The notes beneath the pieces were generated by a model. That model worked only from the letters and a program-made list of their open reading frames with translations, had not been told where the DNA came from and made no database searches. The position numbers and the translations under genes are program-made. DNA of 5,625 nt, taken from the NCBI GenBank assembly GCA_031273885.1, contig JAISRA010000072.1, positions 1 to 5,625 of the forward strand, read 5' to 3'. This DNA comes from Endomicrobium sp. Lineage in GTDB: Bacteria; Elusimicrobiota; Endomicrobiia; Endomicrobiales; Endomicrobiaceae. This document shows, in pieces, positions 1 to 5,625 of the stretch. Every line of letters begins with the position of its first letter. Within the stretch, counting starts at the first letter, position 1.

Positions 1-724
1 GTCTAAGACCATTTTCATGATGACCGCCAAAAGTTATAGGCGCTATGTTTGTTCCTTTCTTAACATATAAAACACCAATTCCTTTTGGTCCGTTAAACTT
101 ATGTGCCGACATAGCAAGCATATCAACGCCAAGTTTTTTAACATCTAAGCGAAGTTTACCGGCAGTCTGCACAGCATCTGTATGAAAATAAATTTTATCT
201 TTTCTTTTTTCGTTTATTTTTTTAAGTTCAACAGCGATCTCTTCTATAGGCTGAATTGTGCCAACCTCATTATTTGCATGCATTATACTTACAAGTAAAG
301 TACTGTCTCGGACAGCTTTTTTAAAATCTTTGACAGAAACCACTCCTGTTTTATCGACATCAAGATAAGTTACCTCGTATCCGCTTTTCTCAAGATGTTT
401 GCATGAATACAACACGGCATGATGTTCTATTTTGCTTGTAATTATATGTCCCTTTTTACAACATGCGTTTAACGCACCAAATATTGCTATATTATCTGAT
501 TCTGTACCGCATCCCGTAAAAAATATTTCTTCGAAGTTTGCGTTCAATAATGCCGCTACTTTTGCTCTTGCATTATCAAGAGCCAATTTTGCCTGCCTTC
601 CAAAATAGTGAAAACTCGAAGCATTTCCATACGCATCACAAAAATACGAATGCATTGCTTCTATGACTTCAGCATCGACAGCAGTTGTAGCACTATTATC
701 CAAATAAATTCTTTTCCTTTCCAT
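1..724 (-). CDS. nifS: Cysteine desulfurase, NifS/IscS type (C-terminal part beyond window)
   Basis: PLP-dependent enzyme that removes sulfur from L-cysteine, giving alanine and an enzyme persulfide used for Fe-S cluster and other sulfur-transfer pathways in the cytoplasm. I translated 241 residues from the ATG at 724 to the window edge, with no stop. Seen: N-terminal YLDNSATT (residues 7-14); a TGCGTESDN phosphate-binding stretch (70-78); IEHHAV with H101 as the PLP-stacking histidine; HANNEVGTIQP (149-159); HTDAVQ with D183 and Q186 contacting the cofactor; and SAHKFNGPKG with K209 as the Schiff-base lysine. Roles are assigned by family analogy. The start is supported by AAGGGA (732-737) 7 nt upstream and by the canonical N-terminus. 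The family is about 380-400 residues, so the loop with the catalytic cysteine lies outside the window. The frame is intact. nifS versus iscS cannot be settled: no nifU/iscU is visible. Confidence 0.95.
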   Translation of the reverse strand, partial: MERKRIYLDNSATTAVDAEVIEAMHSYFCDAYGNASSFHYFGRQAKLALDNARAKVAALLNANFEEIFFTGCGTESDNIAIFGALNACCKKGHIITSKIEHHAVLYSCKHLEKSGYEVTYLDVDKTGVVSVKDFKKAVRDSTLLVSIMHANNEVGTIQPIEEIAVELKKINEKRKDKIYFHTDAVQTAGKLRLDVKKLGVDMLAMSAHKFNGPKGIGVLYVKKGTNIAPITFGGHHENGLR

Positions 725-731
725 AATTATT

Positions 732-737
732 TCCCTT
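732..737 (-). promoter_or_regulatory. Shine-Dalgarno of the cysteine desulfurase gene
   Basis: AAGGGA on the minus strand, 7 nt before the ATG at 724. It lies just after the last in-frame stop of the decayed mltG (756-758), so the desulfurase has its own initiation signal and does not depend on translation of the broken gene before it. No convincing terminator hairpin separates the two. Confidence 0.7.
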
Positions 738-755
738 GCGGCTAAAAAAATTCGT

Positions 756-1905
756 TTATAAATTATTTTTATGTTTTTTACTGTTTAAATTTACTGCTTT
801 TCTATTCTTTTTATGCTCATAAAAATTATCTGCAAATAAATGACTCCCATTTCCATTTGAAATAAAAAATAAACTTCCGACATTTACTGGATACAAAGCC
901 GCTTTTTATTTATTGTATTCCAGGATTGCTTGGTTTTGAAGGAAGACTAAAATGTATATAAATGTTACAAGGCAAAGTAACCTTTGTATCTTTAATACTG
1001 CCCTTTGCTTTATTAACTCCTGCGGCATGTAAAACAGTGGCACATGACTGCAATCTTAACTTTTTTTGAAACCTGTTATAAAAAACCGCATATATTATAT
1101 TAACGATCTCTCTTTAGATTTAATGGCTTCTTTCCCAACAATTGAGGCCACTATACTTACTATATCTTTATATAACTTTCATTTCTTCCGCTCTTTTGTG
1201 CATATCAGGTATAATATTTTCATTAAATTAGCTGTATATCATTTCAATTAACTGCTCTTCACTCATATCCCAAACTTACAAAATATGTTTCAAGCATCAT
1301 ATAGCCTTCTAAAATTTTATTTGTTACAATCCCAACAAATCTTTTACTTAAAAATAAATTTTTAGAATGTATAAATTAGTTTCTTTCAAATGTGAAGCTA
1401 TTGCAAAAGCACTGTAACCCTGTATTAAAACTTGCCCATTCGATAAAAATAACAGATGCTTGAAACAACAAAAACATATTATGCACACTAACAAAACAGC
1501 TGTTTTTTAACCACAGCTTTTCTGACTTACCCATTACTACTTTTTGTTACGTAATCATCATGCTATTCTAATATTTTTCTTCTTAAATTTTTTTGACAAA
1601 CTCGCAAATCACTTTGGATAGTTTCACATTTTCATTCTCTTGCACTTGCAACAACAATTATTCTAGAGAGTTTTTATAAATATAAATTTGTCAGATGTAT
1701 ATCTTGAAAATATAATACCACTTGAACTTTCAAACACTACAACAGTCAAAATAATGTTTCATAAATTCTAATCTGTATCACTCCCTTAAAAGAACTGTGG
1801 CTATTGACCAGGAATAACTAAAACTCTGACATTGACACTAATATCAATTTCTGTAGATGCGATAGATATATAACAGCGTTGCCCACAAAAATATAGAAAT
1901 TTATA
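756..1905 (-). pseudogene. mltG: Decayed mltG: endolytic murein transglycosylase (YceG family) remnant
   Basis: The stretch between ruvX and the desulfurase has no intact gene, but minus-strand pieces in changing frames line up in order with MltG. At 1857-1804: STEIDISVNVRVLVIPGQ, a possible N-terminal LysM-like segment, ending in TAG (1801-1803). At 1722-1684: SGIIFSRYTSDKF, then TAG (1663-1665). At 1312-1262: LEGYMMLETYFVSLGYE, matching the family's EGYLFPDTY. At 1266-1171: MSEEQLIEMIYS, an internal TAA, then FNENIIPDMHKRAEEM. At 1178-1098: KLYKDIVSIVASIVGKEA and ERSLI, matching ASIVEKEA and ERPLI. At 1089-913: AVFYNRFQKKLRLQSCATV, SIKDTKV and SNPGI, matching VFYNRL, RLQSDATV and ISNPG. At 902-756: AALYP and SNGNGSHLFADNFYEHKKN, ending at TAA 756-758. 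MltG is an inner-membrane enzyme that cleaves nascent glycan strands. The remnant (about 1150 nt) is close to full gene length, so it decayed by stops and small indels, not by one large deletion. The catalytic glutamate is glycine. The 5' end is uncertain (about 1890-1915). Identification of the C-terminal half is firm; 1700-1320 is poorly resolved. Confidence 0.9.
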
Positions 1906-1909
1906 CTTT

Positions 1910-2341
1910 TTACATTGCTTGGATACGCATATCCATATAAGTTTGCAAAATCAAAGCCGCTGCTATTTTATCTTTAAGTCCTTTACGTTTTTTTCTGGAA
2001 ACATCTCCTTCATCAATAAGCATTCTCTCAGCCTGCATCGTAGTAAGCCTCTCATCAACCGTAACTATTTTTATAGTAGAAAAATATTTTATTGTTTTGA
2101 CAACTTTATGGATAGTTTCAGCCATTTCACCTTCTGAACCATTCATATTTAAAGGGAATCCAAAAACTATAACAAACACATTATTATTTTTTGCAATCTC
2201 TAAAATTCTTAATACGTTCTCATTTATGGACCTACTCTCTATTATACCAAAAGGGCTTACAATAATTTGCAACCCATCTGTCATTGCAATGCCTATATGT
2301 CTTAACCCATAATCAATTCCCATAATTCTGTTCATAGACAT
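1910..2341 (-). CDS. ruvX: RuvX/YqgF family Holliday-junction resolvase-like nuclease
   Basis: A 143-residue RNase H-fold protein of the YqgF/RuvX family, in the normal size range. Members are linked to 16S rRNA 5'-end processing and to Holliday-junction resolution; which applies here cannot be read from sequence. Seen: IMGIDYGLRHIGIAMTD at the N-terminus with acidic D10; VFGFPLNMNGSEG (59-71), the family's VGxPxxxxGxxG loop; DERLTT (96-101) with D96/E97; and KDKIAAALIL (123-132) with D124 in the position of the last catalytic acid. All motifs look intact. The start is ambiguous: ATG 2341 (MSMNRIMG) or ATG 2335 (MNRIMG); the second resembles usual family N-termini. It begins 26 nt after the hydA stop, so is probably co-transcribed with it. 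The following gene was mltG, a common partner of ruvX, now a pseudogene. Confidence 0.95.
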   Translation of the reverse strand: MSMNRIMGIDYGLRHIGIAMTDGLQIIVSPFGIIESRSINENVLRILEIAKNNNVFVIVFGFPLNMNGSEGEMAETIHKVVKTIKYFSTIKIVTVDERLTTMQAERMLIDEGDVSRKKRKGLKDKIAAALILQTYMDMRIQAM

Positions 2342-2367
2342 TTACTTTGTGCTCTCATATCTACCTT
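2332..2367 (-). promoter_or_regulatory. hydA-ruvX junction: SD followed by an 8-codon out-of-frame mini-ORF
   Basis: Directly after the hydA stop (TAA, 2368-2370) comes AAGG (2364-2367), the best Shine-Dalgarno in the junction. Five bases later is an ATG (2356-2358) that is not in the ruvX frame. It opens an eight-codon frame, MRAQSKCL, whose TGA (2332-2334) overlaps the second ruvX ATG (2333-2335) as ATGA. The first ruvX ATG (2341) has only a weak GAGAG about 10 nt upstream. Read literally, ribosomes could translate the mini-ORF and restart on ruvX by stop-start coupling. It may equally be chance in a short spacer. Confidence 0.35.
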
Positions 2368-3219
2368 TTACTTTATAGTTTTATTAAGTTCTTCGCGCAT
2401 CGCAACTTCTACCATCTGTGGCGTGCAATTCTTTATAGTTTTTTCGCCAACTCTTACATTTGGGCCATTAGAACATTTTCCTAAACAAATAGCCGCCGAT
2501 ATATCAACTCTATCTCTATATTTTTCATTTTCTGCGAAGTTTACAATGTGTTTTAAAATTTCTTTAGAGCCCTTACTTATACATTTGTTTCCAAAACATA
2601 CGTTAACTTTAACACAGTCATCTTGTTGCGCAGAATCAGAAATTTCCAAAATCTCTCTAAACCGTCTCTTATGCTCATAGCATGTATGTAAATGCTCATG
2701 AGCTTTTTGACTACCCGGTTTTTCAAGGTAATTTTTATATATTTCCTGAACATACGGATTATCCTGCGATTTGTGAAGCTCCATAGTTTTATCATTTTCG
2801 TATAAAACTTTTGCTCTCCTTTTCCTTATCGCTAAATCTGTATAAACAGGCTGCCCGGCTCCTCCTACACAACCTCCAGGGCACGCCATAACTTCTACAA
2901 AATCATATTTCATTTTATTAGCTTTAATATCTCTCAAAACTGTTCTCGCATTTTTTAATCCATAAACAACAGCTATGTTAAATTCTCTACCGAATAGATT
3001 TATTTTTGCTTCCCGTAGTCCATTATCACCTCGAATAAAATTAAACTGTTCTGCTTCATCTACTCCTTTAGACTTTACATTTACAATATTTCTTAAAACC
3101 GCTTCAGTTACTCCACCGGAATTGCCAAATATTATACCACCACCAGTTTTAAAACCCAAAGGCATATCAAATGCGGACGGTTTAAGTTCACCAAATCGAA
3201 ACCCTGCTAATTCAATCAT
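2368..3219 (-). CDS. hydA: [FeFe]-hydrogenase HydA, C-terminal fragment (downstream of frameshift)
   Basis: Carboxy-terminal part of the H-cluster subunit, in the -1 frame relative to the upstream part. The open frame continues before the first ATG (3219): YLDIDYVLTTQELAV is encoded from about 3264 to 3220, matching the family's DIDxVxTTREL stretch, so ATG 3219 is internal to the ancestral gene. No Shine-Dalgarno precedes it. Seen: TGGGIIFGNSGGV (25-37); VEVMACPGGCVGGAGQP (108-124) with C113 and C117 as the last two H-cluster cysteine ligands; the small-subunit-like tail NPYVQEIYKNYLEKPGS and AHEHLHT (154-179); then a thioredoxin-like [2Fe-2S] domain with C208-x4-C213 and C245-x3-C249, as in longer NAD-linked HydA proteins. 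With the frame restored HydA would be about 670 residues. Apart from the frame break this half looks unmutated: 283 codons with no stop and all ligands kept. Alone it lacks the first half of the H-cluster site and cannot be a hydrogenase. Confidence 0.9.
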   Translation of the reverse strand: MIELAGFRFGELKPSAFDMPLGFKTGGGIIFGNSGGVTEAVLRNIVNVKSKGVDEAEQFNFIRGDNGLREAKINLFGREFNIAVVYGLKNARTVLRDIKANKMKYDFVEVMACPGGCVGGAGQPVYTDLAIRKRRAKVLYENDKTMELHKSQDNPYVQEIYKNYLEKPGSQKAHEHLHTCYEHKRRFREILEISDSAQQDDCVKVNVCFGNKCISKGSKEILKHIVNFAENEKYRDRVDISAAICLGKCSNGPNVRVGEKTIKNCTPQMVEVAMREELNKTIK

Positions 3220-3257
3220 AACAGCTAATTCTTGCGTCGTTAAAACATAATCAATAT

Positions 3258-3272
3258 CTAAATACCGTTTTT
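3258..3272 (-). other. hydA frame break: one base missing in a short homopolymer
   Basis: The minus strand reads GCC AAA AAC GGT ATT TAG, then continues as hydA in the -1 frame (TTA GAT ATT GAT TAT). Adding one T to the TTT run (3260-3262) turns ATT TAG into ATT TTA G and gives KNGILDIDYV, which fits the family pattern KDGxxDIDxV. Adding one A to the A5 run (3268-3272) also joins the frames but gives KKRYLDIDYV and loses the family glycine. The T-run deletion is therefore the simplest explanation. The spanning ancestral gene is 2368-4379. Confidence 0.85.
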
Positions 3273-4379
3273 GGCAAGCTGAGGTCTTCTGGCTTCATAC
3301 TTTTTTGCTGTACAAGGCATTACTGAAACTACAATTAAATCTTCTTTTGGAATTCCTAAAACCTCCGGCATAATTCTTCTTGCAACAGCACCGTACATTC
3401 CCTGAGGTGAACGACAAGTCGAAAGATTTGGAATAAAATCAGGATAATACTGTTCCACGAACTTTACCCATGCCGGACAGCACGATGTAAACATAGGTAT
3501 AACATCATTTTTTTCAATACGCTCCAAGAATTCATTTGCTTCTTCAACTATCGTCATATCCGCTGAAAACGAAATGTCAAAAACTTTGTCAAACCCCATG
3601 GATTTTAAAGCTGTCACAATCTTGCCGGCCGCCTCAGTTCCATTCTCCCCACCAAGACCGAAGACCTCGCTTATTGCCGCACGTACAGCCGGAGCTATTG
3701 AAATTAAAACTTTTTTCCTAGTATCGCTCAAAGCTCCCCATACGGCACTTATTTCAGATTTAGGCACAATTGCACCCGTTGGGCATACTCTTGCACATTG
3801 CCCGCAGTAAACACACTCGGATGATTCTAATTCTTTCCCAAAACTTGGACATACTACGGATTTTGATCCACGATTTGCGAAACCTAAAGCACCTATGCTT
3901 TGTATTTCGTCACAAAATCTCACGCAGTCTCCACAGAGAATGCACTTGCCAGTATCTCTTACTAAAGCGTACGTTGACGTATCTTTTAACTCATTATGTA
4001 ACACATTTTTAAATCTTACTATTTCAATGCCAAGCCTTCTTGCTAATGTTTGAAGTTTGCAACTTTCACTTTTTGCGCATGTTGTACATTGTCTATAATG
4101 ATTTGCAAGCAAAAGTTCAACTACAATTTTTCGTATTTCCATTATTTGCTCAGTATTTGTCTTAATTTCCATGTTAGATTCCGGAAGTGTAGAACATGCA
4201 GGCAATATTCCTTTTCCAACAACTTCCACCATACAAAGTCTGCACGACCCATAAACGCTAAGCTCGGAATGGTAACAAAATGTCGGAAGCTCTATATTTT
4301 CTTTTCTTATAACCTCCAAAAGACTTTTTTCACTATCGAATAAAACTCTTCTGCCATTCATCGTTAAATATTTTTCCAT
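3258..4379 (-). CDS. hydA: [FeFe]-hydrogenase catalytic subunit HydA, N-terminal fragment ending at frameshift
   Basis: Proton-reducing/H2-oxidising subunit of a cytoplasmic NAD-linked, probably electron-bifurcating hydrogenase. Domains in order: plant-type [2Fe-2S] ferredoxin with C35, C46, C49 and C62; a His-Cys ligated [4Fe-4S] motif H94-x3-C98-x2-C101-x5-C107; two [4Fe-4S] sets, C146/C149/C152 with C156 and C189/C192/C195 with C199; then the start of the H-domain. Loop 1 is FTSCCPAW, C300 being the proton-relay cysteine and C301 a cluster ligand by alignment to Clostridium HydA; loop 2 is VMPCTAKKYEARRP with ligand C356. The frame stops at residue 373 (TAG 3258-3260), between loops 2 and 3, so this product alone cannot build the H-cluster. 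It starts 6 nt after hydB; AAGAGG (4390-4395), inside the hydB 3' end, is about 10 nt before the ATG. Either a new pseudogene, a sequencing error or recoding; mutation or error is favoured. Confidence 0.92.
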   Translation of the reverse strand: MEKYLTMNGRRVLFDSEKSLLEVIRKENIELPTFCYHSELSVYGSCRLCMVEVVGKGILPACSTLPESNMEIKTNTEQIMEIRKIVVELLLANHYRQCTTCAKSESCKLQTLARRLGIEIVRFKNVLHNELKDTSTYALVRDTGKCILCGDCVRFCDEIQSIGALGFANRGSKSVVCPSFGKELESSECVYCGQCARVCPTGAIVPKSEISAVWGALSDTRKKVLISIAPAVRAAISEVFGLGGENGTEAAGKIVTALKSMGFDKVFDISFSADMTIVEEANEFLERIEKNDVIPMFTSCCPAWVKFVEQYYPDFIPNLSTCRSPQGMYGAVARRIMPEVLGIPKEDLIVVSVMPCTAKKYEARRPQLAKNGI

Positions 4380-4385
4380 ATTAGG

Positions 4386-5625
4386 TTAACCTCTTGTGAT
4401 AGCATTAAATTTACACGAAGTCATACAAACCCCACATTTGACACATTTTGCATCATCAATTTTATGCTTATGCCTGCGTTCACCACTTATGGCTTTAACC
4501 GGACATTTTATTGCGCAAACCGTACAGCCAACACATTTATCCGATATTTTATAGCTTAAAAGATTGACGCACTCTCCGGCAGGACACTTTTTTTCTTTAA
4601 CGTGAGCATCGTACTCATCTCTAAAATATTTTAAAGTCGACAACACAGGATTTGGTGCAGTTTTGCCAAGACCACACAGCGAACCTACTGAAACAGCTTT
4701 AGCAAGTTTCTCTAAAAGAGGAATTGTGCTTGCGTCGGACTTACCTTCAGTGATATCGGTAAGCATTAGAAGCATTTGTTTTGTTCCCTCTCTGCACAAA
4801 ACGCATTTCCCACAAGATTCATTTTGAGCAAACTGCATAAAAAACTTCGAAACATTCACCATACAATTATTTCTACTCATTACCACAAGCCCGCCCGATC
4901 CTACCATAGCACCAACTTTTCTTAAATAATCAAAATCCATAGGAAGATCAAGATGCTCTTTAGTCAAACATCCACCAGAAGGCCCACCTATGTGCACAGC
5001 TTTAAAATTCTCTTCATTTACTTCGCTATTTTCCTCCGGAATACCACCGGCAATATCAAAAATTATATGTTTTAAAGTTGTACCAAAAGGAACTTCAATA
5101 AGACCAGTATTTAAGACATTGCCCGTCAATGCAAATGTTTTTGTCCCAGGAGAAAAGTCAGTGCCAACTTCTCTATAATATTTTGCACCGGAATTTATTA
5201 TGATAGGGATCGTGGCAAGTGTTTCAACATTATTTATAGTTGTAGGTTTACCCCATAATCCTCTTTGCGCAGGAAACGGAGGCTTCGGTGAAGGCATGCC
5301 TCTTTTACCTTCAATAGAAGCTATTAATGCTGTTTCTTCCCCACACACAAAAGCACCTGCACCCTCCATTACATTAAGAACAAAATTGTGCCCCGAGCCA
5401 AAAATATTTTCTCCTAAAATGCCAATATTCGTCGCATCTTTTACAGCTCTTTTCATTCTCTCAACGGCAAAGGCATATTCTGTTCTTACGTATATATATC
5501 CTTCATCTGCTCCCGTAGCTTTTGATGCTATTATCAACCCCTCTATAACGCTGTGAGGATTGCCTTCCATAACGCTTCTATCCATGAATGCACCTGGATC
5601 GCCCTCATCTCCATTACAAATCATA
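4386..5625 (-). CDS. hydB: NAD(H)/FMN-binding hydrogenase subunit HydB (NuoF/HndC-like), 5' end beyond window
   Basis: Flavoprotein subunit that exchanges electrons between NAD(H) and the iron-sulfur chain of the hydrogenase; homologous to complex I NuoF. The 413 visible codons are the middle and C-terminal parts. ICNGDEGDPGAFMDRS is an internal family motif, so the methionine at 5624 is not the true start; the N-terminal region, usually including a thioredoxin-like [2Fe-2S] domain, is outside. Counting from that methionine: NADH/FMN-site segments GDEGDPGAFMDR (5-16), GAGAFVCGEETAL (88-100) and GKPTTINNVETLA (125-137); the SLBB region (about 160-240) with HIGGPSGG (211-218); a NuoF-type [4Fe-4S] site C271-x2-C274-x2-C277-x39-C317; and a C-terminal two-cluster ferredoxin, C364/C367/C370 with C374 and C394/C397/C400 with C404. 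That ferredoxin separates HydB-type subunits from plain NuoF. The stop (TAA 4386-4388) is 6 nt before hydA: a tight operon. No damage seen. Confidence 0.95.
   Translation of the reverse strand, partial: MICNGDEGDPGAFMDRSVMEGNPHSVIEGLIIASKATGADEGYIYVRTEYAFAVERMKRAVKDATNIGILGENIFGSGHNFVLNVMEGAGAFVCGEETALIASIEGKRGMPSPKPPFPAQRGLWGKPTTINNVETLATIPIIINSGAKYYREVGTDFSPGTKTFALTGNVLNTGLIEVPFGTTLKHIIFDIAGGIPEENSEVNEENFKAVHIGGPSGGCLTKEHLDLPMDFDYLRKVGAMVGSGGLVVMSRNNCMVNVSKFFMQFAQNESCGKCVLCREGTKQMLLMLTDITEGKSDASTIPLLEKLAKAVSVGSLCGLGKTAPNPVLSTLKYFRDEYDAHVKEKKCPAGECVNLLSYKISDKCVGCTVCAIKCPVKAISGERRHKHKIDDAKCVKCGVCMTSCKFNAITRG

Noticed and set aside
910..1028. A minus-strand 39-codon frame starting MPQELIKQ with a hydrophobic middle, considered as a small membrane protein
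   Set aside because: It is an alternative frame of DNA whose other frame clearly gives MltG residues (SIKDTKV to SNPGI).
1066..1251. A plus-strand open frame of 61 codons in the ruvX-desulfurase gap
   Set aside because: It lies antisense to the best-preserved part of the mltG remnant, has no recognisable motif and no good ribosome-binding site, and is explained as a chance frame in AT-rich DNA.
1493..1506. Perfect 14-bp palindrome AAAACAGCTGTTTT followed by more T, considered as a terminator or operator
   Set aside because: It has no loop and too little GC for an intrinsic terminator, and lies inside the decayed mltG. A short palindrome is expected by chance in such sequence.
1678..1759. 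TTGACT and TATTAT on the minus strand as a promoter for the desulfurase
   Set aside because: The spacing is about 26 bases instead of about 17, and it lies almost 1 kb from the gene; similar hexamers are common in AT-rich DNA.
2368..3219. The C-terminal HydA piece as a separate small hydrogenase subunit gene
   Set aside because: Family-like sequence continues upstream of the ATG right to the frame break, no Shine-Dalgarno precedes the ATG, and the H-cluster ligands are split between the two pieces. This is one broken gene, not two subunits.
4990..5556. Plus-strand open frames opposite hydB (4990-5178 and 5200-5556)
   Set aside because: They are antisense shadows of a strongly conserved coding region and show no family motifs.

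Overview
The window reads as a visibly AT-rich bacterial chromosome segment from an anaerobic fermenter. Every gene I can support lies on the minus strand. In transcription order (high to low coordinates) they are: a flavin/NADH-binding subunit of an [FeFe]-hydrogenase (hydB/hndC/nuoF-like, 5' end cut off), its H-cluster catalytic subunit hydA split by a one-base frameshift, the Holliday-junction resolvase-like gene ruvX (yqgF), a heavily decayed mltG pseudogene, and a nifS/iscS-type cysteine desulfurase (3' end cut off).

Layout. 4386-5625: HydB, ending 6 nt before HydA. 2368-4379: HydA. It carries all expected iron-sulfur motifs, the three H-cluster loops and a C-terminal thioredoxin-like [2Fe-2S] domain, but the frame is broken at about 3258-3272. 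1910-2341: RuvX, 26 nt after the HydA stop. 725-1909 has no intact reading frame. Read in shifting frames on the minus strand, about 756-1905 is the remnant of mltG (endolytic murein transglycosylase, YceG family), recognisable over the family's whole length. 1-724: cysteine desulfurase, 31 nt beyond the last mltG stop, with its own Shine-Dalgarno sequence.

How the genes relate. HydA and HydB are core subunits of an NAD(H)-linked, probably electron-bifurcating hydrogenase; the third (NuoE-like HydC) subunit is not in the window and may lie upstream. The cysteine desulfurase supplies sulfur for Fe-S clusters, which the hydrogenase needs in quantity, although its placement here does not prove a dedicated link. 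ruvX followed by mltG is a widespread bacterial neighbourhood, which independently supports the identity of the pseudogene.

Organism. AT richness, an NAD-linked [FeFe]-hydrogenase, one old pseudogene in a cell-wall gene and one fresh-looking frameshift together suggest a host-associated anaerobe undergoing genome reduction. A termite-gut flagellate endosymbiont of the Endomicrobium (Elusimicrobia) type would fit, but this is inference and was not checked by any search. I see no novel defence system, mobile element, CRISPR array or structural RNA; the noteworthy signals are the gene decay and the hydA frame break.
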